Notes: a model not told the origin generated them from the letters alone. Counted from the first letter of the stretch, positions 1 to 8,811 are shown. The stretch is 64,000 nucleotides of DNA from Pseudomonas sp. gcc21 (GCF_012844345.1 NZ_CP051625.1:3100001-3164000); one strand, 5' to 3'. Program-made: numbers and translations.

Positions 1-1131
1 ATCCGAAACAGGAATTTCGAACAGCGGCACACCCGGCATATCAAATCCCATCAGGCGTGCGCATTCACGGGGTGTGAGACGTCTTGGGCGTTTGCCAGCT
101 TGGTGGACAAGGATTTCAGAGCCATCCTTGTAGTACCTAGCCGACAGAGTGCGTGTTACATCGTCCCGTCCGTTTATCCCAAAGCCAAATCCATTGCCTG
201 CAGCTTTATGCTTGTCAGCGTAAGCTTGAAGGTACTCCCAGAGGTTTTCGGTCAGGGTGTACTTGTCCGCCACCAAAGCTCCATCACCCACTGTGAATGG
301 GATCTCAGCCTCTTCATCACCGTTTTGAGGATGCAAAATATCGCCTAGTACTGGAGACTTTTTAGGGTATACCAGCTGATCAAAATCAAAAGGAACACGA
401 TCCCTGAAGCCGACGATGAAGATCCGTTCTCGACTCTGAGGCACCCAGTGTCGCGCATTAATAACCTGGTAGTGAACGTGGTATCCCAGATCATCCTGCA
501 AGGTTTCCATGATTGTTCTGAAAGTACGTCCTTTGTCATGGCTTTTAAGGTTCTTGACGTTTTCCAGCAAGAAAGCGGCTGGGCGATGATGAGCAATAAT
601 GCGAGCCACATCGAAGAATAGAGTTCCCTGTGTCTTGTCTTCGAAGCCGTGTGCACGACCCAGAGAGTTTTTCTTGGACACACCGGCAATAGAGAATGGC
701 TGGCAGGGAAACCCCGCCACAAGCAGATCATGCTTAGGGATTGCGCTAGCTTCAATCTTGGTTATATCCCCTGCGACATCATGCGAACATTCGAAGTTTG
801 CGTGATAAGTCATACGCGCGTACTTGTTCCATTCACTTGTAAAAACGCAGCGACCGCCAGCAGCATCAAATGCCTTGCGCATTCCTCCAATACCAGCGAA
901 CAGGTCTATAAAGCGAAAAGATGCGTCTGGCTGGCTTTGCTGACCTCGGATCGCGTAGGCAATGCGTTCGTTTATTACCTTCAGCGCAAGCCGGTCTGCC
1001 TGTATCTGACCCTTTTCCCACCGATAAACAGTACTCTTGGATTTTCCGGTCAGCTCCATCACATCTTCAATTGTCATCCCCGCTTTTTCGCGTAGCAAAG
1101 AGAAATCAGTGTGGTGGTAATGGGATGTCAT
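1..1131 (-). CDS. dcm: Dcm-type DNA (cytosine-5) methyltransferase with N-terminal HTH (partial)
   Basis: Transfers a methyl group from SAM to C5 of cytosine in a specific DNA site. Reading the minus strand from ATG at 1131 gives an open frame that leaves the window at base 1, so the C-terminus (motif X) is not seen. Residues 1-60 form an XRE-like HTH (MTIEDVMELTGKSKSTVYRW). Next come motif I (FIDLFAGIGGMR), motif IV with the catalytic Cys (GFPCQPFSIAG), motif VI (LLENVKNL) and motif VIII (QSRERIFIVGF). An HTH fused ahead of the methylase is known in M.EcoRII/M.SsoII-type enzymes, where it represses the methylase's own gene; autoregulation here is inferred. It is divergent from the operon starting at 1236, whose last gene is an EcoRII-N-like domain. 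That makes it the likely modification enzyme of that system. The recognition site is unknown; CCWGG-like is a guess. Confidence 0.9.
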   Translation of the reverse strand, partial: MTSHYHHTDFSLLREKAGMTIEDVMELTGKSKSTVYRWEKGQIQADRLALKVINERIAYAIRGQQSQPDASFRFIDLFAGIGGMRKAFDAAGGRCVFTSEWNKYARMTYHANFECSHDVAGDITKIEASAIPKHDLLVAGFPCQPFSIAGVSKKNSLGRAHGFEDKTQGTLFFDVARIIAHHRPAAFLLENVKNLKSHDKGRTFRTIMETLQDDLGYHVHYQVINARHWVPQSRERIFIVGFRDRVPFDFDQLVYPKKSPVLGDILHPQNGDEEAEIPFTVGDGALVADKYTLTENLWEYLQAYADKHKAAGNGFGFGINGRDDVTRTLSARYYKDGSEILVHQAGKRPRRLTPRECARLMGFDMPGVPLFEIPVSD

Positions 1132-1136
1132 CTTCT

Positions 1137-1179
1137 AACCTCTGGGAATGATTTTCGCATTTTGAACATTCTGAGGGTT
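1137..1179. promoter_or_regulatory. Imperfect dyad in the divergent dcm / operon promoter region
   Basis: The 104-bp space between the two divergent starts (1131 and 1236) contains half-sites AACCTCTGGGAATG (1137-1150) and CATTCTGAGGGTT (1167-1179). They form an imperfect inverted repeat. It would suit binding by the HTH of the methyltransferase, letting one protein set the level of both transcripts. This is inferred from position and symmetry only. Confidence 0.35.
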
Positions 1180-1235
1180 GTTAATCTATAAGGCAACCGG
1201 GCATCATTAAATTTGGTAAAGAGTGGAGGTTGCGC

Positions 1236-1787
1236 ATGGTGGAAGATCTGGACAAGGCACGGATGGCTCGCTTGCAACAGCAAATGCAGGCAGCGGGCTG
1301 GAATCCGGATGCCGGGAGCCTTGCTTCCAACCCGGTGAAAATATGGCTCTACAGTGTTAGCTTCCACAGTGGAACCCGCATGGTTGCGCAAGTGGGGGCT
1401 CAACTCTATAGGGACATGCTGTCAGGTGATGGTTTGATAAAAAGCCTCATTGCAGATGTTCCCAACCCTGTCGATGCGCTCTCCTCAGCCTTGCATGTTT
1501 ATGACGGCTTGGGCAGTCCGGGTTCCTGCGAGCGCCAGATGCTGACAGCATGCCTTGCCCTCTATGCCCAGAGCACACGCACATGGGAGATGATAAAGCC
1601 CTTGAATGAGGTCGAAGGGGCTCACTTTTTTGTGTTTGACTGGATCGCGAGGGATGGTAAAACAAGAGTGCTGCGCCCAGCTCATCACCACCAGAAGGGC
1701 CCGATGAATGAAACGGATATCGTCGGGTTTTTTAGCTATGTAATGGATGCCCATTTACAACGCCATCCAAACGATGCTCCAAGGTAA
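1236..1787 (+). CDS. Uncharacterised 183-aa protein, first gene of the MORC/SNF2 restriction operon
   Basis: I do not recognise this family. ATG at 1236 is chosen because GGAGG sits 6 bases upstream (1225-1229). The protein has no signal peptide or membrane segment. The N-terminus is basic and helical (DLDKARMARLQQQMQAAGW), followed by a mixed alpha/beta-looking body with KIWLYSVSF and a His-rich stretch RPAHHHQKG near residue 150. It is divergent from the Dcm-type methyltransferase and lies 118 bp upstream of the GHKL ATPase gene, in the same direction as the HNH, SNF2 and EcoRII-N-like genes. Co-orientation suggests it belongs to the same system, as a structural or regulatory subunit, but nothing in the sequence fixes a function. 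Confidence 0.8.
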   Translation: MVEDLDKARMARLQQQMQAAGWNPDAGSLASNPVKIWLYSVSFHSGTRMVAQVGAQLYRDMLSGDGLIKSLIADVPNPVDALSSALHVYDGLGSPGSCERQMLTACLALYAQSTRTWEMIKPLNEVEGAHFFVFDWIARDGKTRVLRPAHHHQKGPMNETDIVGFFSYVMDAHLQRHPNDAPR

Positions 1788-1905
1788 TGACGTGCGGCCA
1801 ATGAGCACAGAACTGTACAGGAAAACGCCATCCTATCGTGGTACCGTGGGATGGCTATTAGCCATTAATATTGTAATGCAACGATGAAAATGGAGTTTAT
1901 GCTGT

Positions 1906-3546
1906 ATGCAGATGAACACTAGCCTGATCAATAACCCTGATGCCTCCCGCCTTATTTTCGGTCTTCGGGATACCGGCTATAACTTCCGTACGGCTGCTTC
2001 TGACATCATTGATAACTCCATTGCAGCAAACGCCGATAATGTGTATGTCAACATTCAAATGACAGCCGACGGTCGTAAATTCGTATATTTCGGTGACGAT
2101 GGCGAGGGAATGGATGGCGACGGCGTTTACCGCGCTATGCGCTATGGCGCTCCAGTACGAGAGAACCTAGCGAGCTTGGGCAAATTCGGCCTTGGTCTTA
2201 AAACTGCTTCGAGTTCGGTTTGCCTTCGCTTTACTGTAATTTCCAGATCGTCTCCCGACGCCCCGCTGGTAAAACTGGCTTGGGATCTTGAGCACGTTGA
2301 AAACACTGATACTTGGGAAATGCTCCGCGAACCGATCGAGGCGCATGAGCAGGACGCCTGGGATGAGCTGTGCGGCGATACGGGAACACTGGTTGTATGG
2401 TCAAAATGCGACCGGCTGTTGTCCAAGCTCTATGACGAGGCGACAAAGGAACTGGCTGCAATAAAGCGGCTACGAGCCAGTCTGAAAGACCATTTAAGCC
2501 TGATATATCATCGTTTTCTTGATGTGGATGATGACCGGCAACGCAATGTGACCATTACGGTAGATGGCGACCCCGTTATGCCTTGGAACCCCTTCTTCAT
2601 CGAAAAATCCGAACAAGTTCTTCCTGAAGCCCAGCAAGTCATCCAGGTCGTCTCTGTTGATGGTGAAAACGAGGGGGAAGCTAAAATTCGCGCTTGGATT
2701 TTGCCTCATTCCACCAGCTTAAATACAGAAGAAAAAGATAAGGCAAAGATTGCCAACCGCCGACAGGGGTTTTATATCTACCGAGAGGGACGCCTTATCA
2801 ATGAAGGAGGCTGGCTAGGGGTGTTTGGTTCTCATGGAAACGAACCACACATGTCCCTTTTGCGCATCGAGTTCGATTTCGGACACGACCTAGACGCGGC
2901 TTTTGACGTTGATGTTAAAAAATCTCGGATTCTGTTTGATCCAGCGATTGAAGAACACTTAAAAAAGCTGCTTGGCAACGCCCGACGTGAAGCTGAAAAC
3001 CGCTACCGTCGCAAAGAAAAAGACAAGGCAGTCAAGGTAGACCTTAATCATACTCCTGCAAACATCAGCATCGCTGAGACACCCAACACCAAAAAGCCCT
3101 TGATTAATGAGGTTGATGTAGAGAAGCAAACAGCTACGATATCCAATAGCGTAGGATCCAAAATCATCATCAAACAGCCCGTACACAATAACGTAGGCCC
3201 AGAAAGCCTATATGTTGACGCTGTAGACAGTATTACCACTGGTGAGCTGTGGGTTCCCGCCCTACGAAGTATCGACACAGAGGGCCACGTACCAGGCGTT
3301 GAAATTAACAAGCACCACGAGTTCTATCAAAAAATCTATCTCCGTGCAGGATCAGGGGGTTACTCCGTTCAGGGGATGGACTTGCTACTTTGGGCGTTTG
3401 CAGTAGCAGAGTTAGAATATTCGAATGAGGAAATGGCCCCTATTTTCTCTGATATTCGCGAGGTTGTTTCTTCCAACTTGCGTAAATTACTTCGTTCCGT
3501 GCCCATGCCAAGTGACGTTGATATGTCGGTGGATGAGGATCAGTGA
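1906..3546 (+). CDS. MORC/MutL-like GHKL ATPase of a restriction-type system
   Basis: An ATP-dependent clamp-like protein expected to bind DNA and drive conformational changes in a restriction complex. The Bergerat fold is clear: N box ASDIIDNSIAANA (about 31-43), G1 box DDGEGM (64-69), G2 box GKFGLGLKTAS (92-102) and a later GTLVVWSKCDRL. A second domain with HSTSLN and a basic loop (IANRRQGFYIYREGRL) resembles the S5-fold domain following GHKL modules. The C-terminal third has no recognised fold. The 546-aa length suits bacterial MORC-type ATPases, which comparative genomics has placed in restriction-modification loci with SNF2 helicases and nucleases. GGAG lies 10 bases before ATG 1906; ATG 1912 is an alternative. 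The HNH gene starts one base after this stop, implying translational coupling. Confidence 0.85.
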   Translation: MQMNTSLINNPDASRLIFGLRDTGYNFRTAASDIIDNSIAANADNVYVNIQMTADGRKFVYFGDDGEGMDGDGVYRAMRYGAPVRENLASLGKFGLGLKTASSSVCLRFTVISRSSPDAPLVKLAWDLEHVENTDTWEMLREPIEAHEQDAWDELCGDTGTLVVWSKCDRLLSKLYDEATKELAAIKRLRASLKDHLSLIYHRFLDVDDDRQRNVTITVDGDPVMPWNPFFIEKSEQVLPEAQQVIQVVSVDGENEGEAKIRAWILPHSTSLNTEEKDKAKIANRRQGFYIYREGRLINEGGWLGVFGSHGNEPHMSLLRIEFDFGHDLDAAFDVDVKKSRILFDPAIEEHLKKLLGNARREAENRYRRKEKDKAVKVDLNHTPANISIAETPNTKKPLINEVDVEKQTATISNSVGSKIIIKQPVHNNVGPESLYVDAVDSITTGELWVPALRSIDTEGHVPGVEINKHHEFYQKIYLRAGSGGYSVQGMDLLLWAFAVAELEYSNEEMAPIFSDIREVVSSNLRKLLRSVPMPSDVDMSVDEDQ

Positions 3547-3547
3547 G

Positions 3548-4378
3548 ATGCTCGCGAAGCATAAGGCCCTCATAGCCAAAGAGCTTGCTGAAGGAACAGG
3601 GGCGACGATAGCAGTTCGTCCCGCGAATTCCGGGTTACGGCAAGGACTCGCAATCTGGTTCGATGATTTGGGGCAGAAACATGGCCCGATAGCGGAGCTC
3701 AAGCCGCATGGCTTGCTCGCACACAGTGTCAAGCTATCATTTGGGTCATTCTCTGCCAGCGTCATCTCTCAGATGCTTGAAGCGGATAACGAAGAAATCC
3801 TGCTTTCCCGTGCTCTTGTGCGCTCAGTCGCAAAGGCGGCAGACGTTCGCTTTGCAACCGGCCAGTCTCTGGATAACTGGCAAATAACAGATTCAAGCTT
3901 TGAGCTGGTTGCGAGCTACCGGCCACAGGAACTCAACCTTTATAGTGATGAAGCAGTAGTACTCACATGTCGGGAGGTGATTATCCCGCTCATGGGGGCC
4001 ATGGCTGAACTCATAGGTTATGAGGTCATTGAGAACCCTGCGGATTCCAATGAGCCAGAAGTAGAAGGCGGGTTAAGCAGAGCCGTAGTCGCACGGCGCG
4101 AGCGTAACCCAAGAAACCGGTTACTCTGCCTGCGTGTTCACGGTTACGCTTGCAAGGTCTGCGGGGTTGATCCCAGAGGGATGTACGGTGATGCAGGAGG
4201 TATTATCGAGGTACATCATCTGGAGCCTGTTGCTCTGCTAGAGAAGCCCCGGCCTTATAGTCCGGAAAAAGATCTGATCCCTTTATGTCCGAGCTGCCAT
4301 AGAGCTGTGCATACACGCAGACCCTGGCCCTTAAGTCCTGAGGAGCTAAGCAGCCTCATAGGGAAAACGCATGCCTGA
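3548..4378 (+). CDS. HNH endonuclease (276 aa)
   Basis: Probable DNA-cleaving subunit. The C-terminal 70 residues carry an HNH/zinc module: CLRVHGYACKVCG, then EVHHLEPVALL, LIPLCPSCHRAVHTR. This provides two Cys pairs for zinc, the HH catalytic pair and the closing H, as in McrA-type nucleases. The N-terminal 190 residues (QGLAIWFDDLGQKHGPIAELKP and onward) look like a separate sensing or DNA-contact domain that I do not recognise. ATG 3548 is preferred: it follows the upstream stop by one base, while a longer frame would overlap the ATPase gene. The end overlaps the SNF2 start by 8 bp. The tight packing supports a single complex with the GHKL ATPase, helicase and EcoRII-N-like protein. Confidence 0.88.
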   Translation: MLAKHKALIAKELAEGTGATIAVRPANSGLRQGLAIWFDDLGQKHGPIAELKPHGLLAHSVKLSFGSFSASVISQMLEADNEEILLSRALVRSVAKAADVRFATGQSLDNWQITDSSFELVASYRPQELNLYSDEAVVLTCREVIIPLMGAMAELIGYEVIENPADSNEPEVEGGLSRAVVARRERNPRNRLLCLRVHGYACKVCGVDPRGMYGDAGGIIEVHHLEPVALLEKPRPYSPEKDLIPLCPSCHRAVHTRRPWPLSPEELSSLIGKTHA

Positions 4379-6194
4379 CTACCCGTTCTTGCCTCCCCGC
4401 TTTTCCGAAATTGGTATTCCGCTTCCAGAGGGGCTAAATCTGTCTGATCGCATCCTGGATGCAGAGGTCATCCTAGACAGAGATGAGTCCCGAATAACAG
4501 CATCTCTTGTCGGCATAAGAACGATTCGTGGTGTACGCCGCCTGATAGCTGCACCATCCATAGACCATGACTGGGTTGTAGACGGTGCGACAGTCCGCCC
4601 CCTCCCGAATGATGCACCCAATGCACTGAGAGATTTAATCGGCTCAAGCGATCCAAATGACCTCGCATATAGCGAAGCGATTGCGATTCTGAATTCATCG
4701 AATGATTTTCTGCCTGTGACGACGACAGAGCAATTTCGTGTAGCAGGCCTTGCCGCAGCGGAAGGATTGGGAGAATCGGTCGCTATCCCTGATCTGAAAG
4801 CTGAGCTCTATCCCTATCAGGCAAAGGGTGTCTTATGGATGAACAAGACTATAAATCGGGAAGGAGGCCTGATCCTTGCCGATGAGATGGGGCTAGGCAA
4901 GACCCTGCAAATTATTGCTTTGCTGCTCCTAGATCCGCCTCCTTGTGCTTCGCCTGCTTTAGTCTTATGCCCTACCAGCCTCATCACAAACTGGTCGCGG
5001 GAGATCATGCGGTTTGCTCCAACACTATCGTTTATGATCCACAGAGGGGCGCATAGGACAGGGGTTTATAAAGGGCTTCAACAGGCCAATGTGGTGATAA
5101 CCACGTACGAAACAATGGTTAATGACATTGCTATTTTTTCAGCATTCGAATGGTCTTGGGTTATCTGTGATGAGGCACAAGCCATCAAAAACCCAGATTC
5201 CAACAGAAGGCAGGCTGTAGCTAGTATCCCCCGTAAGCGTACGATACCGATGACCGGTACTCCTGTTGAAAATACGCTGCTCGATTTGTGGTCATTGGTC
5301 GACTTCGCGATACCTGGGCTTTTGGGGGCCCGCAGCACATTCGAAATAAAATACCCTGACACCCTCGATGCAGCAAAAGAACTAGGCGTCATAACCGATC
5401 CGGTAATACTGAAAAGGCGAGTGGCGGATGTTGCCGATGACCTTCCAGAACGGATAGATATTGATCTACCTGTGGAGCTGGATAGCGCGCTTGCTCATCA
5501 CTACCGAAACGTCCGGGCTGAAACGTTGGCACGTTACCCTGTTGCGGGAGCCCTTGTTGCCACACTTCAGTTGCAGCTTGTTTGTGCACATCCTTGGTTA
5601 CGACAAACCGACCCAGAAGACCAAGATGGTGAGTTTTCAGAGGTGGTGATAGCAAGCCATTTACCGCTGATGACACCCAAGATGGAGCGCACCGTAAGTC
5701 TGCTCCGAGAAGCTTTTACCAATGGGAAAAAGGTGCTTGTTTTCTCTATCTTCAACCGTATTGGGGATCTTATCAAGGAAGCCGCTAGCGACCTTCCTGC
5801 TGCGTACTGGGGTGCAATCAACGGCTCAACAGAACAAAAGGAACGCCAAAACGTTATTGATGAGTTCTCTGTTTACGAAGGCCCGGGATGTCTGATCCTG
5901 AACCCTAAAGCAGCTGGAGCTGGGCTTAACATTACCGCAGCGACTGTTGTGATCCATTACACACCTGTCTGGAACCCTGCAGTTGAAGCGCAAGCTAGCG
6001 CACGTGCGCATCGTCGGGGCCAGACAATGCCTGTAACGATCTACAGGCTGTATTTCGAGGATACGGTAGAGCGGGTCATGCTTGACAGATCATCCTGGAA
6101 ACAAGACCTCGGCAATGAAACGTTACCTCTATCAACCAGGAATGAGCACGATCTTAAAAAAGCGCTCAATATTGAACCGGAGTGTTTGGAATGA
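4371..6194 (+). CDS. SNF2-family (SWI2/SNF2) helicase-like ATPase
   Basis: A 607-aa superfamily II translocase that uses ATP to track along double-stranded DNA. Visible motifs are I/Walker A (LADEMGLGKTLQII), Ia (LVLCPTSLITNW), II (VICDEAQAIKN), III (MTGTPVENTLLDLWSL), V (GAGLNITAATVVIHY) and VI (QASARAHRRGQ). The first 150 residues precede the helicase core and may contact partners. It overlaps the HNH gene by 8 bp and the EcoRII-N-like gene by 4 bp (ATGA), so the four genes form one operon. In the system it most likely moves DNA or remodels the nuclease complex after site recognition. It has no nuclease motif of its own. Confidence 0.92.
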   Translation: MPDYPFLPPRFSEIGIPLPEGLNLSDRILDAEVILDRDESRITASLVGIRTIRGVRRLIAAPSIDHDWVVDGATVRPLPNDAPNALRDLIGSSDPNDLAYSEAIAILNSSNDFLPVTTTEQFRVAGLAAAEGLGESVAIPDLKAELYPYQAKGVLWMNKTINREGGLILADEMGLGKTLQIIALLLLDPPPCASPALVLCPTSLITNWSREIMRFAPTLSFMIHRGAHRTGVYKGLQQANVVITTYETMVNDIAIFSAFEWSWVICDEAQAIKNPDSNRRQAVASIPRKRTIPMTGTPVENTLLDLWSLVDFAIPGLLGARSTFEIKYPDTLDAAKELGVITDPVILKRRVADVADDLPERIDIDLPVELDSALAHHYRNVRAETLARYPVAGALVATLQLQLVCAHPWLRQTDPEDQDGEFSEVVIASHLPLMTPKMERTVSLLREAFTNGKKVLVFSIFNRIGDLIKEAASDLPAAYWGAINGSTEQKERQNVIDEFSVYEGPGCLILNPKAAGAGLNITAATVVIHYTPVWNPAVEAQASARAHRRGQTMPVTIYRLYFEDTVERVMLDRSSWKQDLGNETLPLSTRNEHDLKKALNIEPECLE

Positions 6195-6619
6195 AAAAGC
6201 TTTCTTTCAGGAAACTGTTAAGCGCTAATGATGTAGGAGCCACAGGAGGTCACCAGGCCGGAGTGCTAATTCCTAAAGGTGAAACTGAGCTTCTTAGGCT
6301 TCTCCCCCATCTAGATCCCAGCATAAAAAACCCTAGTATAATGATAGATTTCTTTGACGAAAACGACAATTCTAATAGATTCAGATTTGTCTATTACAAT
6401 AACAAGCTCCATGACGACACAGGTACACGCAACGAATACCGGATCACAGGTATGACCGCTTGGTTTAGAGAAAAAAATGCTCAAGCTGGGGATTTTATTG
6501 AGATTAGTGGTGTGCCTAAGACAAATCAGTATTTCATGAAGATTGTTTCTGAGGAAATTAAGGTCAACGAAAATGAGCCAGCCAAGATTCAGCTTCGTGG
6601 ATGGAGGCGTGTATATTAA
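6191..6619 (+). CDS. Free-standing EcoRII N-terminal-like (B3-type) DNA-binding protein
   Basis: A 142-aa protein resembling the N-terminal effector-binding domain of EcoRII (EcoRII-N, a B3-like pseudobarrel) without the catalytic C-terminal domain. The signature is near the N-terminus: LSANDVGATGGHQAGVLIPK is what I recognise for this family; later strands include IMIDFFDEN, RFRFVYYNNKL and EYRITGMTAWF. In EcoRII this domain recognises CCWGG and controls the nuclease. Here it probably supplies sequence specificity to the MORC-SNF2-HNH complex (inference). ATG 6191 overlaps the SNF2 stop as ATGA; a GTG at 6182 is possible but less likely. It is the last gene of the operon; IS3 debris follows. 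Confidence 0.85.
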   Translation: MKKLSFRKLLSANDVGATGGHQAGVLIPKGETELLRLLPHLDPSIKNPSIMIDFFDENDNSNRFRFVYYNNKLHDDTGTRNEYRITGMTAWFREKNAQAGDFIEISGVPKTNQYFMKIVSEEIKVNENEPAKIQLRGWRRVY

Positions 6620-6639
6620 GAGGTTGGTTGGGGACGACA

Positions 6640-7040
6640 GAATCCGCTATTAACCACCAAGCCCTCCGCCTTCAGCATGCTGTGCAAAAAAAGATCGCCG
6701 TGAGCAGAGTCCTGCGTAGCTAGCTCTCTGCGCCGGGGGCGACTATCTTTAGGCCTGCAAGAGTCACCGCTTTTTTGAGAGCACGTCCTGCAGCGTTTCA
6801 ACTGCCAGCAACCTGCTTGCCAAGAGCTTTTGAGTTTTTGTTCTCTGACTCCAGTTCACGCAAACGCTTCGCGTCGTTAACATCTAAACCAGCATGCTTA
6901 CTTCGCCAGTTGTAGAACGTGGCGCTGGATAAGCTTGCGTCAGATGTCGTCGAGCTGGAAATCTCATCAAATTCATGGTGCAGAGTTTGGGGAGAAAGGT
7001 CATGACCAAGACAAGGCGTAGAGTGCCGAAAGCGGCACTT
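6640..7040. pseudogene. Degenerate IS3-family remnants
   Basis: No intact gene here. The minus strand of about 6800-6960 encodes an OrfA-like HTH piece (DASLSSATFYNWRSKHAGLDVNDAKRL broken into parts here: SSATFYNWRSKHAGL, then DAKRLRELESENK), interrupted by stops. A further piece, VETLQDVLSKKR, sits near 6770-6800. On the plus strand, a separate OrfA start (ATG 7002, MTKTRRR) with a GAGAAAGG ribosome site is cut after 13 codons by the IS3 element that begins at 7041. Together they show at least two older insertion sequences at this spot. Confidence 0.65.
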
Positions 7041-7079
7041 TGAATCGTACCGGGTTTTATGGAGGCCATTTCGTTTAAG

Positions 7080-7895
7080 TCAGGCCGCCATGGTCTGACC
7101 GGATTGTTGCTGGTAGAAGTTTGCCTCAGCTTCTGCCGGGGGTATATACCCAATCGAGCTCAGCAACCGCTGGTGGTTGTACCAGTGAACCCATTTCAAA
7201 GTGGCGATTTCCACGGCTTCGCGACTACGCCAGGACTGCCGATAGATCAGCTCCGCTTTGTATAACCCGTTGATGGTTTCAGCCAAAGCGTTGTCATAGC
7301 TATCGCCTTTGCTGCCTACAGAGGGCTCTATGCCGGCCTCAGCGAGACGCTCGGTGTATCGGATGGAGACGTATTGGCTACCCCTGTCGCTATGGTGTAT
7401 CAGGCCGTCCATGCGGCTCGGCTGTCGAGCGTGCAGCGCTTGCTCCAGGGCATCCAGAACGAAGTCTGTTCGCATGCTGTTGCTCACCCGCCAGCCAACG
7501 ATACGCCGGGCAAATACATCGACCACGAAGGCGACGTAGAGCCAGCCTTGCCACGTTGAAACATAAGTAAAGTCGGACACCCATAGCTGATTGGGTCGAT
7601 CCGCATGGAACTGGCGTTGGACCCTATCCAGCGGACAAATCGCGTTCTCATTCGGGATGGTGGTGCGGATCACATGACCGCGACGAACGCCCTGCAGGCC
7701 CAGTTGACGCATCAGCCGCTGTACCGTGCAGCGAGCAATATCAATGCCCTCACGCTTGAGTTGCTTCCAGACTTTCACGACGCCATAGCACTGCATATTG
7801 TCATCCCAGACTCGCTGGATTTTATCGCTCAACAGCTCGTCCTGTTTGGCACGAGCGCTTCGCAGTTCGGGTTGACGGGCTTTGGCTGCATGCAC
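7080..7895 (-). CDS. IS3-family transposase OrfB (DDE integrase)
   Basis: Catalytic part of the transposase. DDE residues are seen in VSDFTYVSTW (first D), HHSDRGSQYVS (second D) and DNALAETINGLYK (E). An HTH_21 region (CYGVVKVWKQLKREG) lies ahead of the rve domain. The 5' part of the frame stays open upstream of the given start to about 7990 and overlaps the end of orfA in the -1 frame, so the working enzyme is expected to be an OrfAB fusion made by programmed frameshifting, as is known for the family. The coordinates given start at the first GTG in frame. Confidence 0.9.
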   Translation of the reverse strand: MHAAKARQPELRSARAKQDELLSDKIQRVWDDNMQCYGVVKVWKQLKREGIDIARCTVQRLMRQLGLQGVRRGHVIRTTIPNENAICPLDRVQRQFHADRPNQLWVSDFTYVSTWQGWLYVAFVVDVFARRIVGWRVSNSMRTDFVLDALEQALHARQPSRMDGLIHHSDRGSQYVSIRYTERLAEAGIEPSVGSKGDSYDNALAETINGLYKAELIYRQSWRSREAVEIATLKWVHWYNHQRLLSSIGYIPPAEAEANFYQQQSGQTMAA

Positions 7896-7978
7896 GTAAT
7901 AACCGGACGGAGCGATCTGGATTACCCGACAGATCGACTCGACTCCGTAGCGGTCACGGTACTCGTCAACGAAGGCGT

Positions 7979-8317
7979 TCAGGGTTTGTTGCGGCGCCGG
8001 GGTGCCGGCCAGTCGGGCTCCGCCTGGGCAAAATACGCACTGGCCAGGCGCAGAATCTCGTTCGCTTTGCGCAGTTCCCGGTTCTCGCGTTCCAGAGCCT
8101 TGATGCGTTCTCGTTCCTCGGTCGTCTGGCCGGGGCGGTGGCCAATATCAGTCTGGTGTTTGCGTATCCAGCCATGCAGCGTCTGGGGGACACAGCCGAT
8201 CTTGGGCGCAATGGATTCGATGGCTGCCCATTCGGAGGGGTAGTCCTTCAGGTTCTCCAGAACCATGCGCACAGCACGTTCACGGACTTCAGGGGAATAG
8301 CTATTAGATTTCTTCAT
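7979..8317 (-). CDS. IS3-family transposase OrfA
   Basis: A 112-aa HTH protein that binds the IS ends. The N-terminus ([19 protein letters not shown]) and a helix-turn-helix ending [15 protein letters not shown] are typical, followed by a leucine-zipper region ([22 protein letters not shown]) needed for multimerisation. Its 3' end overlaps the orfB frame in -1 register. Intact. Confidence 0.9.
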   Translation of the reverse strand: MKKSNSYSPEVRERAVRMVLENLKDYPSEWAAIESIAPKIGCVPQTLHGWIRKHQTDIGHRPGQTTEERERIKALERENRELRKANEILRLASAYFAQAEPDWPAPRRRNKP

Positions 8318-8366
8318 GCCTCATTCTCTCAAGAGTTGAGGCCTCCACGAAACCCGGTGCGATTCA

Positions 8367-8725
8367 GGTTGCTTCTGCTTCGGATCATCAGGGTTCTTCA
8401 CCCACTCATACCAGCCATCCGCTGGAATCACACAGCGTCCGGTTTCCCAAATCTGTTTGAAGAATTTACCCGTGGCCGCAGTCTCGCTACGGGCGTTGAT
8501 GGCTGGCGGGCGCGTGCCCTTCGCCCAAAACGGCGCCCATCCCCACGGCACAAAGTTCCACCGCAGGCCATCTGGCTCCAAATGTAGGATGCGTACTTTG
8601 GATCGCGGAGCAACATTGAAGCGGCCGACTGATTCCGGGTCCGTACCGCCTACCAGCGGCACGTGGAGCCCAATCGGTTGGAGATATTCCCAAGGGGGGC
8701 TGTACTGGGAAAAACGGCCACACAT
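8367..8725 (-). pseudogene. yedK: yedK/HMCES-like SRAP peptidase, 3' end removed by IS3
   Basis: SRAP proteins form a covalent thiazolidine link with abasic sites in single-stranded DNA through the Cys left after Met removal. The start MCGRFSQ carries that Cys2. Further family motifs are GRFNVAPRSKVRIL, NFVPWGWAPFWAKG, PAINARSETAATG and RCVIPADGWYEW, which includes the conserved Asn and Glu residues. The frame runs into the IS3 end at 8366 after about 119 residues, where intact proteins are about 220. The C-terminal His region is therefore lost and the gene is probably dead. It is divergent from rulA and shares the SOS-box region, consistent with a DNA-damage role. Confidence 0.85.
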
Positions 8726-8774
8726 ATCCGCCTCCTATCCACTACTGATTGACGACGTAGGGCTAATCAAAATA

Positions 8775-8790
8775 CTGTATATGCATACAG
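8775..8790. promoter_or_regulatory. LexA (SOS) box upstream of rulA
   Basis: CTGTATATGCATACAG fits the LexA consensus CTG-N10-CAG perfectly and is itself almost palindromic. It lies 22 bp before the rulA start and about 50 bp upstream of the divergent SRAP gene, so LexA could control both. Confidence 0.9.
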
Positions 8791-8811
8791 ACATACAAGC
8801 GAGTCCTGCTA

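Larger units (their letters stand above)
7041..8366 (-). mobile_element. IS3-family insertion sequence (1326 bp)
   Basis: Both ends are visible. The left end at 7041 reads TGAATCGTACCGGGTTTTAT and the right end, on the minus strand from 8366, reads TGAATCGCACCGGGTTTCGT, giving inverted repeats of about 27 bp with few mismatches. The element carries overlapping orfA and orfB on the minus strand in the usual IS3 order. The flanking 3 bp (CTT and GGT) do not match, so there is no target duplication, and the part of the yedK-like gene beyond the IS is missing. That points to deletion after insertion. Confidence 0.9.

Noticed and set aside
345..755. 136-aa minus-strand frame near the left end
   Set aside because: Out of frame with the methyltransferase that occupies the same strand and holds all C5-methylase motifs.
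3425..3547. Extended N-terminus for the HNH nuclease
   Set aside because: It would overlap the ATPase coding region by 120 bp with a non-matching hydrophobic start; ATG 3548 is just after the upstream stop.
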